The notes beneath the pieces are model-generated. The model did no database searches, had not been told where the DNA came from, and was given only the letters and a program-made list of their open reading frames with translations. Below are positions 9,485 through 18,605 of a stretch of DNA of 36,840 bases, piece after piece; position 1 is the stretch's first letter, and the number at the start of each line of letters is the position of its first letter. Made by a program: the position numbers and the translations under genes. Location: NCBI GenBank assembly GCA_002483345.1, contig DLHS01000010.1, forward strand, positions 1 to 36,840. The letters run 5' to 3'. Source of the stretch: Bacteroidetes bacterium UBA7662. Its GTDB lineage: Bacteria > Bacteroidota > Bacteroidia > UBA7662.

Positions 9485-11536
9485 CTACCTCAACACCGCA
9501 AACATCCCCTTCAACGGTTCGCCTTCCGGTAACAGCAGCGTGTAGAAGTAACTCCCTTCTTCCAAATCGTTTGGTTCCCAGTCGTTGTTGTAGGCAGTAT
9601 GGCTGTATACCTGCTGACCCCAACGGTTGAACACCTGTAGTTTGCTGCCCGGGTAGAATTCCAGGTTTTCAAAATAAAAATAATCATTCAGGCCATCTCC
9701 GTTAGGGGTGACCACATTGTAAGCCTTCACCTCACGCTTTGCCACTTCAAAGGATATCCAGTTTGAATAGGATCGGTAACGGGTATTGGGTGATATTGTA
9801 AGGATACGAGCCTGGTATTTACCAGGTTTTACAGGTTTGGTGTATTCCATCATGGTATCAGTAGTACCTGCTATGCTTTCCGGAAACAGCCATTCCTGGG
9901 AGAGGTCTTCTTGCTTTTTGTATTGCAGTAAGTATAGCGGGGCTGGCCAACCTTCATACGGTGACCATTGCAGAGATAAGGTATTTTGTTCCGGTATATC
10001 CGGCGGGTTGTTCTCAAGCCTGATGGTTCCCAGTTCATTCGAGTAGGAGTTGCGAACCAGATTGGAAAGCGTAAGATTGACTTTGTAGTATATCCTGCTG
10101 TATCTGGGCAGAGTTTCAGGATATACATCCACAAAATATCTGGCAGCAGGGTCGTTTTCGGTGTACAACACCCTTTGGTAGCCCGTATTCAGGAGATTGT
10201 CTCTCCTCCACAACAGAAAAGCACTGAACCAGTTGTAGTTCAGCGTATCAGGATCAAGCCATTGGACATAGGTGGCATTCTGGTTGAGGGAATCAACCGA
10301 TACATTCACCAGTTGCATGGGTGTCTGGTAATCCGGGCAGCCGCTGACGGCTATCACCAGCGTATCAAACTCCTTCATATACTTATCGCATTTGTTGCCG
10401 AAGGTGTTGCCGTCTAAACCCTTACGGCTCACCAGGTAGTAATAACCGTTCTGAGCCAAGGGCTGTTGCAGGGTGAGCGTAATGGAGGTGCTGCGGTTGC
10501 TGGCATTGCAGGTATCCGGTTCCGCCTTCATAATCGGTATCAGTTTGCCTTCGGGGTGGTACAGCCTGAATTCTGAGGCGGTGGGCGTAACCGTATAGCA
10601 GTTCACCGGTACACTCAGCGGCACCCGAAGCCCGACAGCCCCGCAGTTCCTGGCAATGGTATCCTGACGATAGGTGGGCGTGACATTATCACAGATGTTC
10701 CCGGCACTCAGCACCAGCTGGATATCGTTCTTAACATAGCCAATCAGTACCCCATTACGGTATTCTTCTACTTTCAGCACAAATACCACGTTCTCCACCT
10801 GAGTTGGCTCAAAACTGATGTTCCCGGTTAAGGGGTCAAGTGTAATGCCCAAAGTACTTTGGGCGGGGCTCTGGGGAGTATAGCCGGGATTATAGGTACA
10901 AGGAAAACCAGATCCAGACTGTGCGGTCGTCAAGGAATAAACAAGTGAATCTCCGTCCTGTTCCTGAGTATTGACTATCAGACTTACCGGCTCACGGATA
11001 CAATAGGCCGGAATCTGCATGGTCTGGAAACGGGGTGAGCTGTTGGGCTGATAACGACCGTTGAAATAGCAGTCAACAAAAAGGCCGTAGGGGCCGGTGG
11101 GATTGAGTGTTGAAGAGATGTTTCTTGCACCAGTTGAAAAAGTGAAGTGCCAGTCCTGACAGGACGTATCTGTACCCGGAGGAATAACGAAGATACCATC
11201 GTACTGATACATGTCAACACCGTAGCGGCTGCCACCATTGCATGTGGTCGCTTCTGTTTCACAGGCAGAGGGTAGTTCCATTCCGGTAGCTGGAAGAGGG
11301 GATACATCCAAACCAGAGACAACGCCACAATTGTTTTTTGCACCAATGGTAAAGGTTTTCGTGCCCCAATCTGATCCGCTATTACAGGCACATTCCCGAA
11401 AGAGAGTCAGACGAACCTTTATCATATCCGGACTCAGCCAGGCACAGGTGATGTTCCCGCCAGCGACATGACAGGCTTTTAGCACCCCGTTGTAGGCTAG
11501 GATGAAAAACAAGAGGCATACCGACTTACGTAACAT
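9485..11536 (-). CDS. CHU_C-family secreted protein with T9SS type B sorting domain, copy B
   Basis: This 683-residue protein has an N-terminal signal peptide (MLRKSVCLLFFILAYNGVLKA) and several beta-sandwich-like regions rich in Cys pairs. A C-terminal gliding-motility-associated domain (about residues 608-683) shows the hallmark VVTPNGDGLNDYF, then VFNRWGQQVY and FYTLLLPEGE. This domain (CHU_C, type B sorting) directs secretion by T9SS. The middle part carries fibronectin-like segments (PPDIPEQNTLSLQWSPYEG). No catalytic motif is evident, so a structural or surface role is likely. It is the third gene of cassette B, 174 nt downstream of the giant cargo. Its residues about 345-530 are nearly identical to copy A at 1-1826. 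Confidence 0.92.
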   Translation of the reverse strand: MLRKSVCLLFFILAYNGVLKACHVAGGNITCAWLSPDMIKVRLTLFRECACNSGSDWGTKTFTIGAKNNCGVVSGLDVSPLPATGMELPSACETEATTCNGGSRYGVDMYQYDGIFVIPPGTDTSCQDWHFTFSTGARNISSTLNPTGPYGLFVDCYFNGRYQPNSSPRFQTMQIPAYCIREPVSLIVNTQEQDGDSLVYSLTTAQSGSGFPCTYNPGYTPQSPAQSTLGITLDPLTGNISFEPTQVENVVFVLKVEEYRNGVLIGYVKNDIQLVLSAGNICDNVTPTYRQDTIARNCGAVGLRVPLSVPVNCYTVTPTASEFRLYHPEGKLIPIMKAEPDTCNASNRSTSITLTLQQPLAQNGYYYLVSRKGLDGNTFGNKCDKYMKEFDTLVIAVSGCPDYQTPMQLVNVSVDSLNQNATYVQWLDPDTLNYNWFSAFLLWRRDNLLNTGYQRVLYTENDPAARYFVDVYPETLPRYSRIYYKVNLTLSNLVRNSYSNELGTIRLENNPPDIPEQNTLSLQWSPYEGWPAPLYLLQYKKQEDLSQEWLFPESIAGTTDTMMEYTKPVKPGKYQARILTISPNTRYRSYSNWISFEVAKREVKAYNVVTPNGDGLNDYFYFENLEFYPGSKLQVFNRWGQQVYSHTAYNNDWEPNDLEEGSYFYTLLLPEGEPLKGMFAVLR

Positions 11537-11616
11537 AATATGATCAATGCTTAGGGTTCAAAATTTTTATCGCGCTTGCGGGGCGTCAGTGGCCTGTTAA
11601 TCCCGTCCCCTGTGGG

Positions 11617-11688
11617 GTCAATTTAAACAGGTGTCCAGCTTCTCTGTCGTAGAGAGAAGCCGGACTTTATTCGGAGACCTGTCTTTAC
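11617..11688 (-). terminator. Hairpin between cargo B and CHU_C gene B
   Basis: The core stem pairs GCTTCTCT (11638-11645) with AGAGAAGC (11653-11660). It is extended by GTCC/GGAC across one mismatch, with outer arms ACAGGT and ACCTGT. No T-tract follows, so it may be an mRNA structure more than a terminator. It occupies the same position as the unrelated hairpin at 1863-1887 in cassette A. Confidence 0.45.
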
Positions 11689-11710
11689 TTTTGTGCTTTT
11701 GTTTTTTGGG

Positions 11711-14700
11711 TTATTTTGTTTTAACCAGTTTTATGATGGCTCTGCCACCTGTAGCGCTTTCCAGCAGCACACTGTAAACGCCTTCGGAGAGGATTTCCAG
11801 GGGAAGTTCAACAATCATATTACCTGCCGGTTCAACCACTTTATGATAGAACACTTCCCTTCCTCTTGTATCCATCACCCTGATTATAACCGGTTCTGCA
11901 TTCTCCTGTTCGAAGGATAAATAAGCTACTCCTTGCGTCGGATTAGGATAAAGTTTATGTGCTTTCAGACCAGCTCGTTGCTTCACGCCAACATTTATAA
12001 AAGTGTAGCAATCTGAAGTATCTGCGCAACCATTTTGGGTGGTAATTAAAGCATAACTACCATTGGCTGATACATTATAATTCCTGTTGATGGCTCCGGT
12101 GATTGGAATACCTGTTGTACAATTCAACCATTGGTAACTGGAGTTGTTAAGGGCATTCGCCGTTAGGGTAAGTCCGTTCACAGTTACTGAAGTATCTACC
12201 GGCGTCACGGAAAGATTAAGCGTTACTACCGAATCACAGCCAAATATGTTCTGGAAGGTATGACTAAAGGTTCCCGGTGAAGTAAGCACCTGTGTACCTA
12301 AAATATAGATACTACCCTGACAAATGGTAGCACTCGTGGTACTGCTGTGGGTAGGGCTCACTGCCAACTCAAGGGTAACAGTAGAATCACAACCTCCAAT
12401 ACTTTGGAAAGTATGGTTATAAGTACCTGCAGTTGTCAGTGTTTGAGTACCAAAGGTGTAAGTGCTACCCTGACAGATAGTGACAGTAGCATTCATCAGA
12501 ATAGCAGTATCAACACTTAAGGTGAGGGTTACCGTTGAATCACAACCCCATGTATTTGAGAATACTTCTGTATAAATACCTGCTGTTGTCAAAGTCTGGC
12601 TACCAAAGATATAACTGGTACCTGCACAAATGCCAATGGTTGCAGAATCACCATTCATCGGGCAAAATTCATACGCGCCGATATCCGGGTTCTGAGGATT
12701 GCGAGGAGCGGCCAGAATATCCGTTGTAATATAAGTGACAGGAACAGCCCTGTTATCCAAAGCAGGATTATTAGGAATATAATCCCCATTTGCAGGCTGG
12801 ATAAAATCAGGATTTATACTGAAACTGCCAGCATCCTGACCAGTAGCTGTCTGCCAGCCTGATAAAGTCGGATAGCTGACAAGATTGATAAATGTGGGTA
12901 AGTTAGGGTTTGTAACATTAATAGCATCATAAATGCCTCCCAGACTCTGTGTACCGGAAGTATAATGCTTCAGATAGATGTTATTGTTGTTGGAAGAAAA
13001 AACCGATGAGGTATCAGCAAGTATACCGAATATTTCATTTATTCCCTGCTCGTCGATGAAAACATTATTATTCTGAATAGTAATTCCTTCCTGGGCGTGA
13101 TCCACAGCAATACCTATTGTGGGTCTGATCCTCGATGTTATCTGATAAGTGAACGCGATAGTATTGTGATGGAAATCTGCATTGGATCCTCCAATGGCGA
13201 TTCCAATGGCAGTGCCTTCCAGTGGTCTAACCAAGTTATAGATTACATTATTGTAGAATACATTTTTCTCACCAGGGTTGGGAGTAGCTGAATAGTTAAT
13301 TCCATGACTATCTGGCAAATTCCCCATGCCATTCGCCGGAAAACTATTATGAATCCGGTTATTCCGGATTGTACTCCTGCGTGTCTTGTCTTGAATCAAG
13401 ATCGCATCAAAAGTAGATAAATCTGCTCTGGTTGGCCTGTGCAGATTATTCCCATCCACAATAGTGCTATCGGTATTACTCAAATGAATACCTTTCCAAA
13501 AAAAATCTGAAATATCATTATCAGCAATCAAATTACCAATACACTGGTTTTCCCCGCCGACAGTATCTCCTGCTAAGGCAATGCCTGCCCCTCCGCCAAT
13601 AACAATATTCGAATCTATAATGTTATAACTGGAAGTCGTAGGTACCCCGCCGAAAGCGCTAGGTTTGCTTAACGTAATCCCGTTACCAAACGTTGGGTCA
13701 TAACTCGAATTACGCACATCCACAGTGTTCCTACGAATAATGTTATGGCTCGCGTCTACGAGCATTATCCCGTGTCCTCGTTTAGTATTCGTGCTAGCTT
13801 TATGAATATAAAAACCTTCCAGGTTCACATAGGATACATCATTCAATTCTACAACTGCCTTGTTATTATTGGAAGGATCAAAGGATATAGTATCTCCCTG
13901 CCCTTCAAAACGAACCCTGCTTCCCGGACCTGTTCCGGGAATAGCATTCAACACCAGCTGTTCGTTCAGCACATTGTTGGGAAATTCAGCTTTAAAAGTG
14001 ACCGGTCCATTCACCCCGGCACAGGATAATACCCAGCTGAGCTCACTCACATCGGGAAAGTCTGTTAAAGGTCCGCCAAATGTATAAGTGCCTGTTGGAA
14101 TGGTCAGACAGAACTTATACTCAAGGGTATCTGCTGCTGTATTCTGGTCTTGCTGACCATTGGGATTACTTGTCCAGACTTTAAAAGATGCTAAACCACT
14201 GGCTGGTAATACCACCGGGGTCACAAATGTAAAGGTGGTCGTATCCTGATACAGTAGCAGCCCTGAAAATGCCTCTGTAACAACCGGGCCATTGTTGAGC
14301 TGGTAGTGCAGGTTCGCAGCAGACAGCGTGTCATAGCCATGATTGATAAACCGGAGTGCGACCGTCTGACTGGAACCATTAGGAACATGGGCCTGGACAG
14401 GGGAAGCGATTTCCAAAGCAAAAATATCGAATTGCAAGACTGGCTCCACTTCAAAAGCACCTATACAAGGGTTTGCTGTATCCCGGATTGTTCCTGCAAT
14501 ATCCGTGGTAATGCTTGCTATCGGGGCAGCTGCACCTGTTAACGGAGAGCCCGGCATGGGTCTCAGACTGTCGTTCGCGGTAAATCTTGGGTTGGCAGTA
14601 ATACTATTCAGATCCTTCCCGAATTGCGTTTGCCAAACCGCAAAGCTGTACAATGAGTTGTTATGGGGGTTGTTTGCAAGAGATATAGTGCCGTAATTTG

Positions 14701-16780
14701 AATAAAAGCTATTGTTTTCACTGATCACGGACTGAAAACCAGTATAAAAATTTGTATCTGCCACCACAAACTGAAAGACAGCAGCATCAGGAGGCGGTGC
14801 GCTGGAGAAAAACCAGGAAAACACATTATTTTTAAATATGGTAGTTATTCCCCCGGAAAGGGCATAAACTTCTGCCCCACCTCCTCTGGACAGATCTGGT
14901 ATCAAATGAAATGAATTGTACACTATCTGTATCTCAGTACCAGGGCTGGGTTCCAGCCTTAAGGGTGATGCACCGTAAACCTGAGTTACGGTTTGAGCAC
15001 TTAATTCATTGTTGTAAACAATGTTGTTAGCCGAACTATCCCCTGAAACCCTGATGTAAAAACAATACGTCCCTGTTTTACCCTTTGACTTATTGTTGGA
15101 AACGACACAACCTGTTACATCATCCAGCCTGACAAAGCTTCCGTCGCCAGCTACATTGGTCAAGTCACTCTCAAAGAAATTTCTGTCAATCGTAATCGCA
15201 TTGTATTTCTGCTGCACCAGTATAGGCGTATGGTATATATCCAAAAAGTCGTTATCCGCGATATTAAGTGAAAAATTAGGCTGACCATTTTGGGAACGAA
15301 CCAGGAGGCCGTAATAACCATTTGTGAACCTATTGTTTATAATGCTTGCATTATCGCAGTTCAAAACCGTAAGCAACTGATTGTTCGAAGAGGTGCTGGC
15401 CGGTGTTCCGACCGGATTTCCAACCGGACCTTCCAAATAACAGTTAGCCAAAGTAAAATTACGCGAGTTAGATACAGAAATTGCCGATTCAGTATTAAGT
15501 ACAGATGCGACACTCCCTAATGCTGTATTAGTCCTTTTGAAAGTTATGCCTGAAATGACAACATTGTCGGCAGCATTTATCGAAAAAACGGTACCCGACC
15601 CGTTGTGGGTGATGATGACATCCTCTGCCAGTCCGGAAGCACTGAATAATGAAACACCAAATGCCAGATTATTAATCTCGAAATTGCCGGTATAGATGCC
15701 GCTGGCCAGGGTAAACTGAACCGGACCTGATATCCCTCCACAGTTTATATAATCAATGGCTGCTGTCAGGGTTGTAAAATCAGCTGTTGCGCCTCCGATA
15801 GTATAATTTCCCGCAGGCAACGGAGTACAGATCGTCAGGGTACTTGTATCGTTGGAGGTATTAAAATCCGGGCCCGCATTGTTCGGATTGCTGATCCATA
15901 CTTTAAGATTGGAGCTACCTGAAGATTGAGTCGTGATGGGGGTAGAAAAAGTGTGCTGCAATACAGAACCTCCTGTCAAAGAACCGGACCAGCTTTCAAT
16001 TACCGGTGTGCCATTGTTAAAAATGTAGCCAACGCTTGCTCCTGTAACCGTAGTCGCTCCCCCGTTCGTGATATTTATCACTACAGGAACTGTGGATGAT
16101 ACTGGTATGGGAATTATGGGAGAGGCGATGCTCTGAATTGCTGCATCAATACCCGGAATCAAATAATGAATCCGCACATTTGGCCTGCTATTACTTCGTG
16201 AAGAAGCGAAAGCTGTTCCGGCATTATTCGCCGACCCTGAAACACCAGCAGCCTTGCCAGGTTTACTTTCATAATGAAAGAGTATACCGCCACTGGCCGT
16301 TCCGGTTTTATGGTGCTGGGTAAGTATCTTCAGATTATTGCCCGTATAAGTGAATGGCACATCCAGCTGGTGGCTGATCCAGCCACCCCCCTGCGGAAGC
16401 TGGTAGTTGCTGTCCTGAAATACGGTGGTGGTACCAGCCGATTCTGCTGTAAAGTTATTCCCGGTGATTGCAATACTGGTCTGGGAAGTTGTACCCATAT
16501 AAATGTTGTACACATTCGGGCCACTCAGGCCACCTGTGCCTGCTTGTGCCTGCCAGTCGATACCGGTGATAACAGCCCCAACCGGTAAAGCCAGTTCTGA
16601 AGCTTCATACAGATAAACGTAATGGGAATATGCATGGCTGTGGGAAGCAGTTAACCTATGCAAAGGACCAAAATTCGCGGATTGCTGAGCCGTATTATTC
16701 CCGATCTGCACCAAAGACTGCCCCTTTACACTGAAAGAAAATATTAGTATGCCAAATAGCACCATGTTAAGTTTTTTCAT
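11711..16780 (-). CDS. Giant T9SS type A-sorted parallel beta-helix surface protein, copy B
   Basis: This paralogue of the 1916-6964 product has 1689 residues from the ATG at 16780. An upstream ATG at 16852 would add 24 residues ahead of the signal peptide (MKKLNMVLFGILIFSFSVKG) and is rejected. The layout is the same: N-terminal beta domain, CARDB-like domain, helix block 1 (about 327-770, ending IGAFEVEP), CARDB-like domain, helix block 2 (about 900-1367, ending DIGAYEF), three GCDSTVTLxL repeats, an Ig-like segment, and a type A sorting domain (about 1607-1689, KLYPNPTQG). It is therefore predicted to be secreted and surface-attached through T9SS. Similarity to copy A runs the full length, but the helix turns differ in sequence and length, as expected if the exposed helix faces recognise different ligands (inference). 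The upstream region is duplicated at 18198-18350. Confidence 0.9.
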   Translation of the reverse strand: MKKLNMVLFGILIFSFSVKGQSLVQIGNNTAQQSANFGPLHRLTASHSHAYSHYVYLYEASELALPVGAVITGIDWQAQAGTGGLSGPNVYNIYMGTTSQTSIAITGNNFTAESAGTTTVFQDSNYQLPQGGGWISHQLDVPFTYTGNNLKILTQHHKTGTASGGILFHYESKPGKAAGVSGSANNAGTAFASSRSNSRPNVRIHYLIPGIDAAIQSIASPIIPIPVSSTVPVVINITNGGATTVTGASVGYIFNNGTPVIESWSGSLTGGSVLQHTFSTPITTQSSGSSNLKVWISNPNNAGPDFNTSNDTSTLTICTPLPAGNYTIGGATADFTTLTAAIDYINCGGISGPVQFTLASGIYTGNFEINNLAFGVSLFSASGLAEDVIITHNGSGTVFSINAADNVVISGITFKRTNTALGSVASVLNTESAISVSNSRNFTLANCYLEGPVGNPVGTPASTSSNNQLLTVLNCDNASIINNRFTNGYYGLLVRSQNGQPNFSLNIADNDFLDIYHTPILVQQKYNAITIDRNFFESDLTNVAGDGSFVRLDDVTGCVVSNNKSKGKTGTYCFYIRVSGDSSANNIVYNNELSAQTVTQVYGASPLRLEPSPGTEIQIVYNSFHLIPDLSRGGGAEVYALSGGITTIFKNNVFSWFFSSAPPPDAAVFQFVVADTNFYTGFQSVISENNSFYSNYGTISLANNPHNNSLYSFAVWQTQFGKDLNSITANPRFTANDSLRPMPGSPLTGAAAPIASITTDIAGTIRDTANPCIGAFEVEPVLQFDIFALEIASPVQAHVPNGSSQTVALRFINHGYDTLSAANLHYQLNNGPVVTEAFSGLLLYQDTTTFTFVTPVVLPASGLASFKVWTSNPNGQQDQNTAADTLEYKFCLTIPTGTYTFGGPLTDFPDVSELSWVLSCAGVNGPVTFKAEFPNNVLNEQLVLNAIPGTGPGSRVRFEGQGDTISFDPSNNNKAVVELNDVSYVNLEGFYIHKASTNTKRGHGIMLVDASHNIIRRNTVDVRNSSYDPTFGNGITLSKPSAFGGVPTTSSYNIIDSNIVIGGGAGIALAGDTVGGENQCIGNLIADNDISDFFWKGIHLSNTDSTIVDGNNLHRPTRADLSTFDAILIQDKTRRSTIRNNRIHNSFPANGMGNLPDSHGINYSATPNPGEKNVFYNNVIYNLVRPLEGTAIGIAIGGSNADFHHNTIAFTYQITSRIRPTIGIAVDHAQEGITIQNNNVFIDEQGINEIFGILADTSSVFSSNNNNIYLKHYTSGTQSLGGIYDAINVTNPNLPTFINLVSYPTLSGWQTATGQDAGSFSINPDFIQPANGDYIPNNPALDNRAVPVTYITTDILAAPRNPQNPDIGAYEFCPMNGDSATIGICAGTSYIFGSQTLTTAGIYTEVFSNTWGCDSTVTLTLSVDTAILMNATVTICQGSTYTFGTQTLTTAGTYNHTFQSIGGCDSTVTLELAVSPTHSSTTSATICQGSIYILGTQVLTSPGTFSHTFQNIFGCDSVVTLNLSVTPVDTSVTVNGLTLTANALNNSSYQWLNCTTGIPITGAINRNYNVSANGSYALITTQNGCADTSDCYTFINVGVKQRAGLKAHKLYPNPTQGVAYLSFEQENAEPVIIRVMDTRGREVFYHKVVEPAGNMIVELPLEILSEGVYSVLLESATGGRAIIKLVKTK

Positions 16781-17189
16781 TTGTACGCTGTTGAGGATTA
16801 AGGTTGAACAAATGGCCTTATTGGCCGACCCTGGTAAAGGTAGAATAAGCAAAAAGTCCCGGCTTATTTCCGAGCGGAAGAAAAACGGAAGAAATAGGTG
16901 ACAGACAATTAGTCCTTTTTGCAGAAATAGCCATTAGGTCAGCAAAAAGCTACCTCTTTTCTGAGCCGCTGACGTAAAGCTTGTGATGACCTTCGGCTTC
17001 TTACAGCTTCCTTTTCAACTAACAAATCTGCTATTTCCATTTGGTGCTTCCTACCTGGCTTAACGCATATGTTTCGCCTGTGCTCGCTGACAGATTCCGG
17101 CGAAAAACCCAACATGGATCCCATTTTCTGTAACCAGAGGTTCAGTTTCATCAGTGCAAGCAGCCTTATTTCTGCGATGGGAGTACCTG
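16735..17189. repeat. Direct duplication, arm 1
   Basis: This arm comprises the first codons and upstream region of cargo B plus the last ~80 codons of a TPR-HTH regulator. It matches 18149-18605 at roughly nine bases in ten by eye, in the same orientation. The match ends near 17189, where dps-derived sequence begins. Confidence 0.85.
16939..17187 (-). pseudogene. 3' remnant of a TPR-HTH regulator gene
   Basis: The translation from TPIAEIRLLALMKLNLW to EIADLLVEKEAVRS matches the HTH end of the regulator at 18411-20174, including the recognition-helix region (GFSPESVSEHRRNI against GISPESVSKHRRNI). Everything upstream (signal peptide, TPRs, membrane helix) is missing. The normal TGA stop is changed to CGA, so the frame reads on for 24 more codons to 16939. 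At its 5' side the frame continues without a break into dps-derived codons, so an open frame of 101 codons from GTG 17244 exists. It is unlikely to encode a working regulator. Confidence 0.85.
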
Positions 17190-17530
17190 TAACTGTTGAT
17201 AAGAAACTCAGTAGCTGTTTGACAGCCTCGTGGCCTTGACTCACATTTTATTGAGGTTTACTGGTGGCATTTTTCAGGAAATCATCAAAGCTGTGAAAAG
17301 GTGTTTTGCCAAGGGTATGTATACGTTCGGCTATCTCATCCATTTTCAGTTGGAAGTTGGTGTAGAGTTCTTCAAATGGAGCTCAAAAAACTTCTCTCCC
17401 TGTATGTACCAATGGAAACTACGGGTATTCAAATAAAACACCTGATAGTTCGCCATTCATAAATTGCGTTTATCGGCCAGCATTTTGCCTGGGCCTGGTC
17501 GAGTCCGATAATGTTAAGTTTATTTTTCAT
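17187..17530 (-). pseudogene. dps: Decayed dps gene (DNA-protection ferritin-like protein), 5' portion
   Basis: Joining three frames on the minus strand gives a recognisable Dps N-terminal half. The first piece is MKNKLNIIGLDQAQAK from the ATG at 17530. A +1 shift leads to MLADKRNL, a stop, and MANYQVFYLNTRSFHW..GEKFFELHLK. A second shift leads to EELYTNFQLKMDEIAERIHT, LGKTPFHSFDDFLKNAT, a TAA, and NVSQGHEAVKQLLSFLSTV. FHW and the DEIAERI helix are typical of Dps, whose family protects DNA and oxidises iron. Two in-frame stops and two frameshifts show that the gene is dead. The C-terminal half is absent and replaced at about 17189 by the regulator remnant. Confidence 0.82.
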
Positions 17531-17582
17531 AACGGATGTTTAATCTTTTGCCATCTGCATAAGGTATCTTTCCAAAAACAAA

Positions 17583-17609
17583 AAGCCTGTCACGGCAGGT
17601 GACAGGCTT
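17583..17609 (-). terminator. Rho-independent terminator after the lipoprotein gene
   Basis: A perfect 11-bp stem (AAGCCTGTCAC with GTGACAGGCTT) and a 5-nt loop are followed on the minus strand by TTTGTTTTTGG. It sits 24 nt after the stop codon at 17633. Confidence 0.9.
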
Positions 17610-17632
17610 CATAGGTTATCAGAAATTCCTGA

Positions 17633-18127
17633 CTACGGTAGTCTTTCGAACTCTTCAAACATGGTTGCTATAATCTGACGCGTATTACCGTTCTCATCTA
17701 TAATTGCAATAGGCACGTTTGGAGTCGCCCCTTGGAGGGAAGTTTTGGTGTATTTGTAGGTTGTTGGAGCGCCTGATTTGGTCAGGATTACCTGCGTTTC
17801 ATTTGAACCAAATGCCCAGGTGAAAGAGCCGCCCCCTAAGATAGTGCCAATGGCTACCCCTGTACCATCTGCCATGAAGGTCAGACGAAAGTTTTCCTGG
17901 CCAGTGATGGTTACATTAACAGTATCTGTTGTCCCATTCTCAAGCATCCGTGTCTTGCGGACTTTCCAAGGCTTCATGGTCAGGTACTGGGTATTGGTGG
18001 TATCTGGTGGGTTGTTATTGCCACCTGGGTTATTCGGATTGGGCGAAATGGCGTCGTCCTTTTTACAGGCAGCGAAAACCAGCATGCCCAGCAAAACAAA
18101 TACTAAACTTTTGTTCAATAATTTCAT
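17633..18127 (-). CDS. Small predicted lipoprotein, lipocalin-like
   Basis: This 164-residue protein has a lipoprotein signal (MKLLNKSLVFVLLGMLVFAAC), with the lipid-bearing Cys about residue 21 followed by KKDD, a sequence common in Bacteroidota outer-membrane lipoproteins. A Pro/Asn-rich linker (about 28-45) precedes a beta-strand-rich domain starting with YLTMKPWKVRKT and including FRLTFMADGTG and FTWAFGSNETQVIL. That pattern resembles the lipocalin-like families of small Bacteroidota lipoproteins. The ligand and function are unknown. It lies between the two arms of a direct duplication and has its own strong terminator. Its start is 10 nt after a short vestigial reading frame derived from a T9SS cargo gene. 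Confidence 0.85.
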   Translation of the reverse strand: MKLLNKSLVFVLLGMLVFAACKKDDAISPNPNNPGGNNNPPDTTNTQYLTMKPWKVRKTRMLENGTTDTVNVTITGQENFRLTFMADGTGVAIGTILGGGSFTWAFGSNETQVILTKSGAPTTYKYTKTSLQGATPNVPIAIIDENGNTRQIIATMFEEFERLP

Positions 18128-18137
18128 GGATTTGGTT

Positions 18138-18197
18138 TTAGATGAAGGAAAGTAGAGAGAATAGTATGCTCAGTAGCACCGTGTTAAGTTCTTTCAT
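18138..18197 (-). pseudogene. Vestigial 5' end of a T9SS cargo gene, now a 19-codon upstream reading frame
   Basis: The ATG at 18197 begins MKELNTVLLSILFSLLSFI and then a TAA. This matches the first residues of cargo B (MKKLNMVLFGILIFSF) at the same place in the duplicated segment. The rest of the cargo gene is absent. The remnant ends 10 nt before the lipoprotein ATG, so it probably lies in the lipoprotein's leader. Confidence 0.75.
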
Positions 18198-18605
18198 TTG
18201 ATACGCTGTTGGGGATTAAGGTTGAACAAATGGCCTTATTGGCCGACTCCGGTAAAGGTAGAATAAGCAAAAAGTCCCGGCTTATTTTCGAGCGGAAGAA
18301 AAACGGAAGAAATAAGTGACTGACAATGAGCCACTTTCGCAGAAATAGCCATTAGATCAACAAAGAGCGCGCTCTTTTCTAAGACGCTGACTTAAAGCTT
18401 GTAATGACCTTCAGCTTCTTGTAGCTTCCTTTTCAACTAACAAGTCTGCTATTTCCTTATGGTGCTTCAGACCCAACTTAACGCGTATGTTTCGTCTGTG
18501 CTTGCTGACAGATTCCGGCGAAATACCCAACATAGATCCCATTTCCCGTAACGAGAGGTTCAATTTCATCAGTGTAAGCAGCCTTATTTCTGCGATGGTG
18601 AGTTC
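18149..18605. repeat. Direct duplication, arm 2
   Basis: This counterpart of 16735-17189 carries the intact 3' end of regulator B, the intergenic region and the cargo-gene start remnant. Arms 1 and 2 are about 1.4 kb apart and bracket the lipoprotein and the dps remnant. Confidence 0.85.

Noticed and set aside
16781..16852. 24-codon N-terminal extension of cargo B
   Set aside because: The downstream ATG opens a normal signal peptide matching the paralogue's start; the extension falls in duplicated noncoding sequence.
17230..17530. Insertion-sequence or transposase fragment between duplication arm 1 and the lipoprotein
   Set aside because: The minus-strand frames join into a Dps-like protein; no terminal inverted repeats or transposase motifs are visible.
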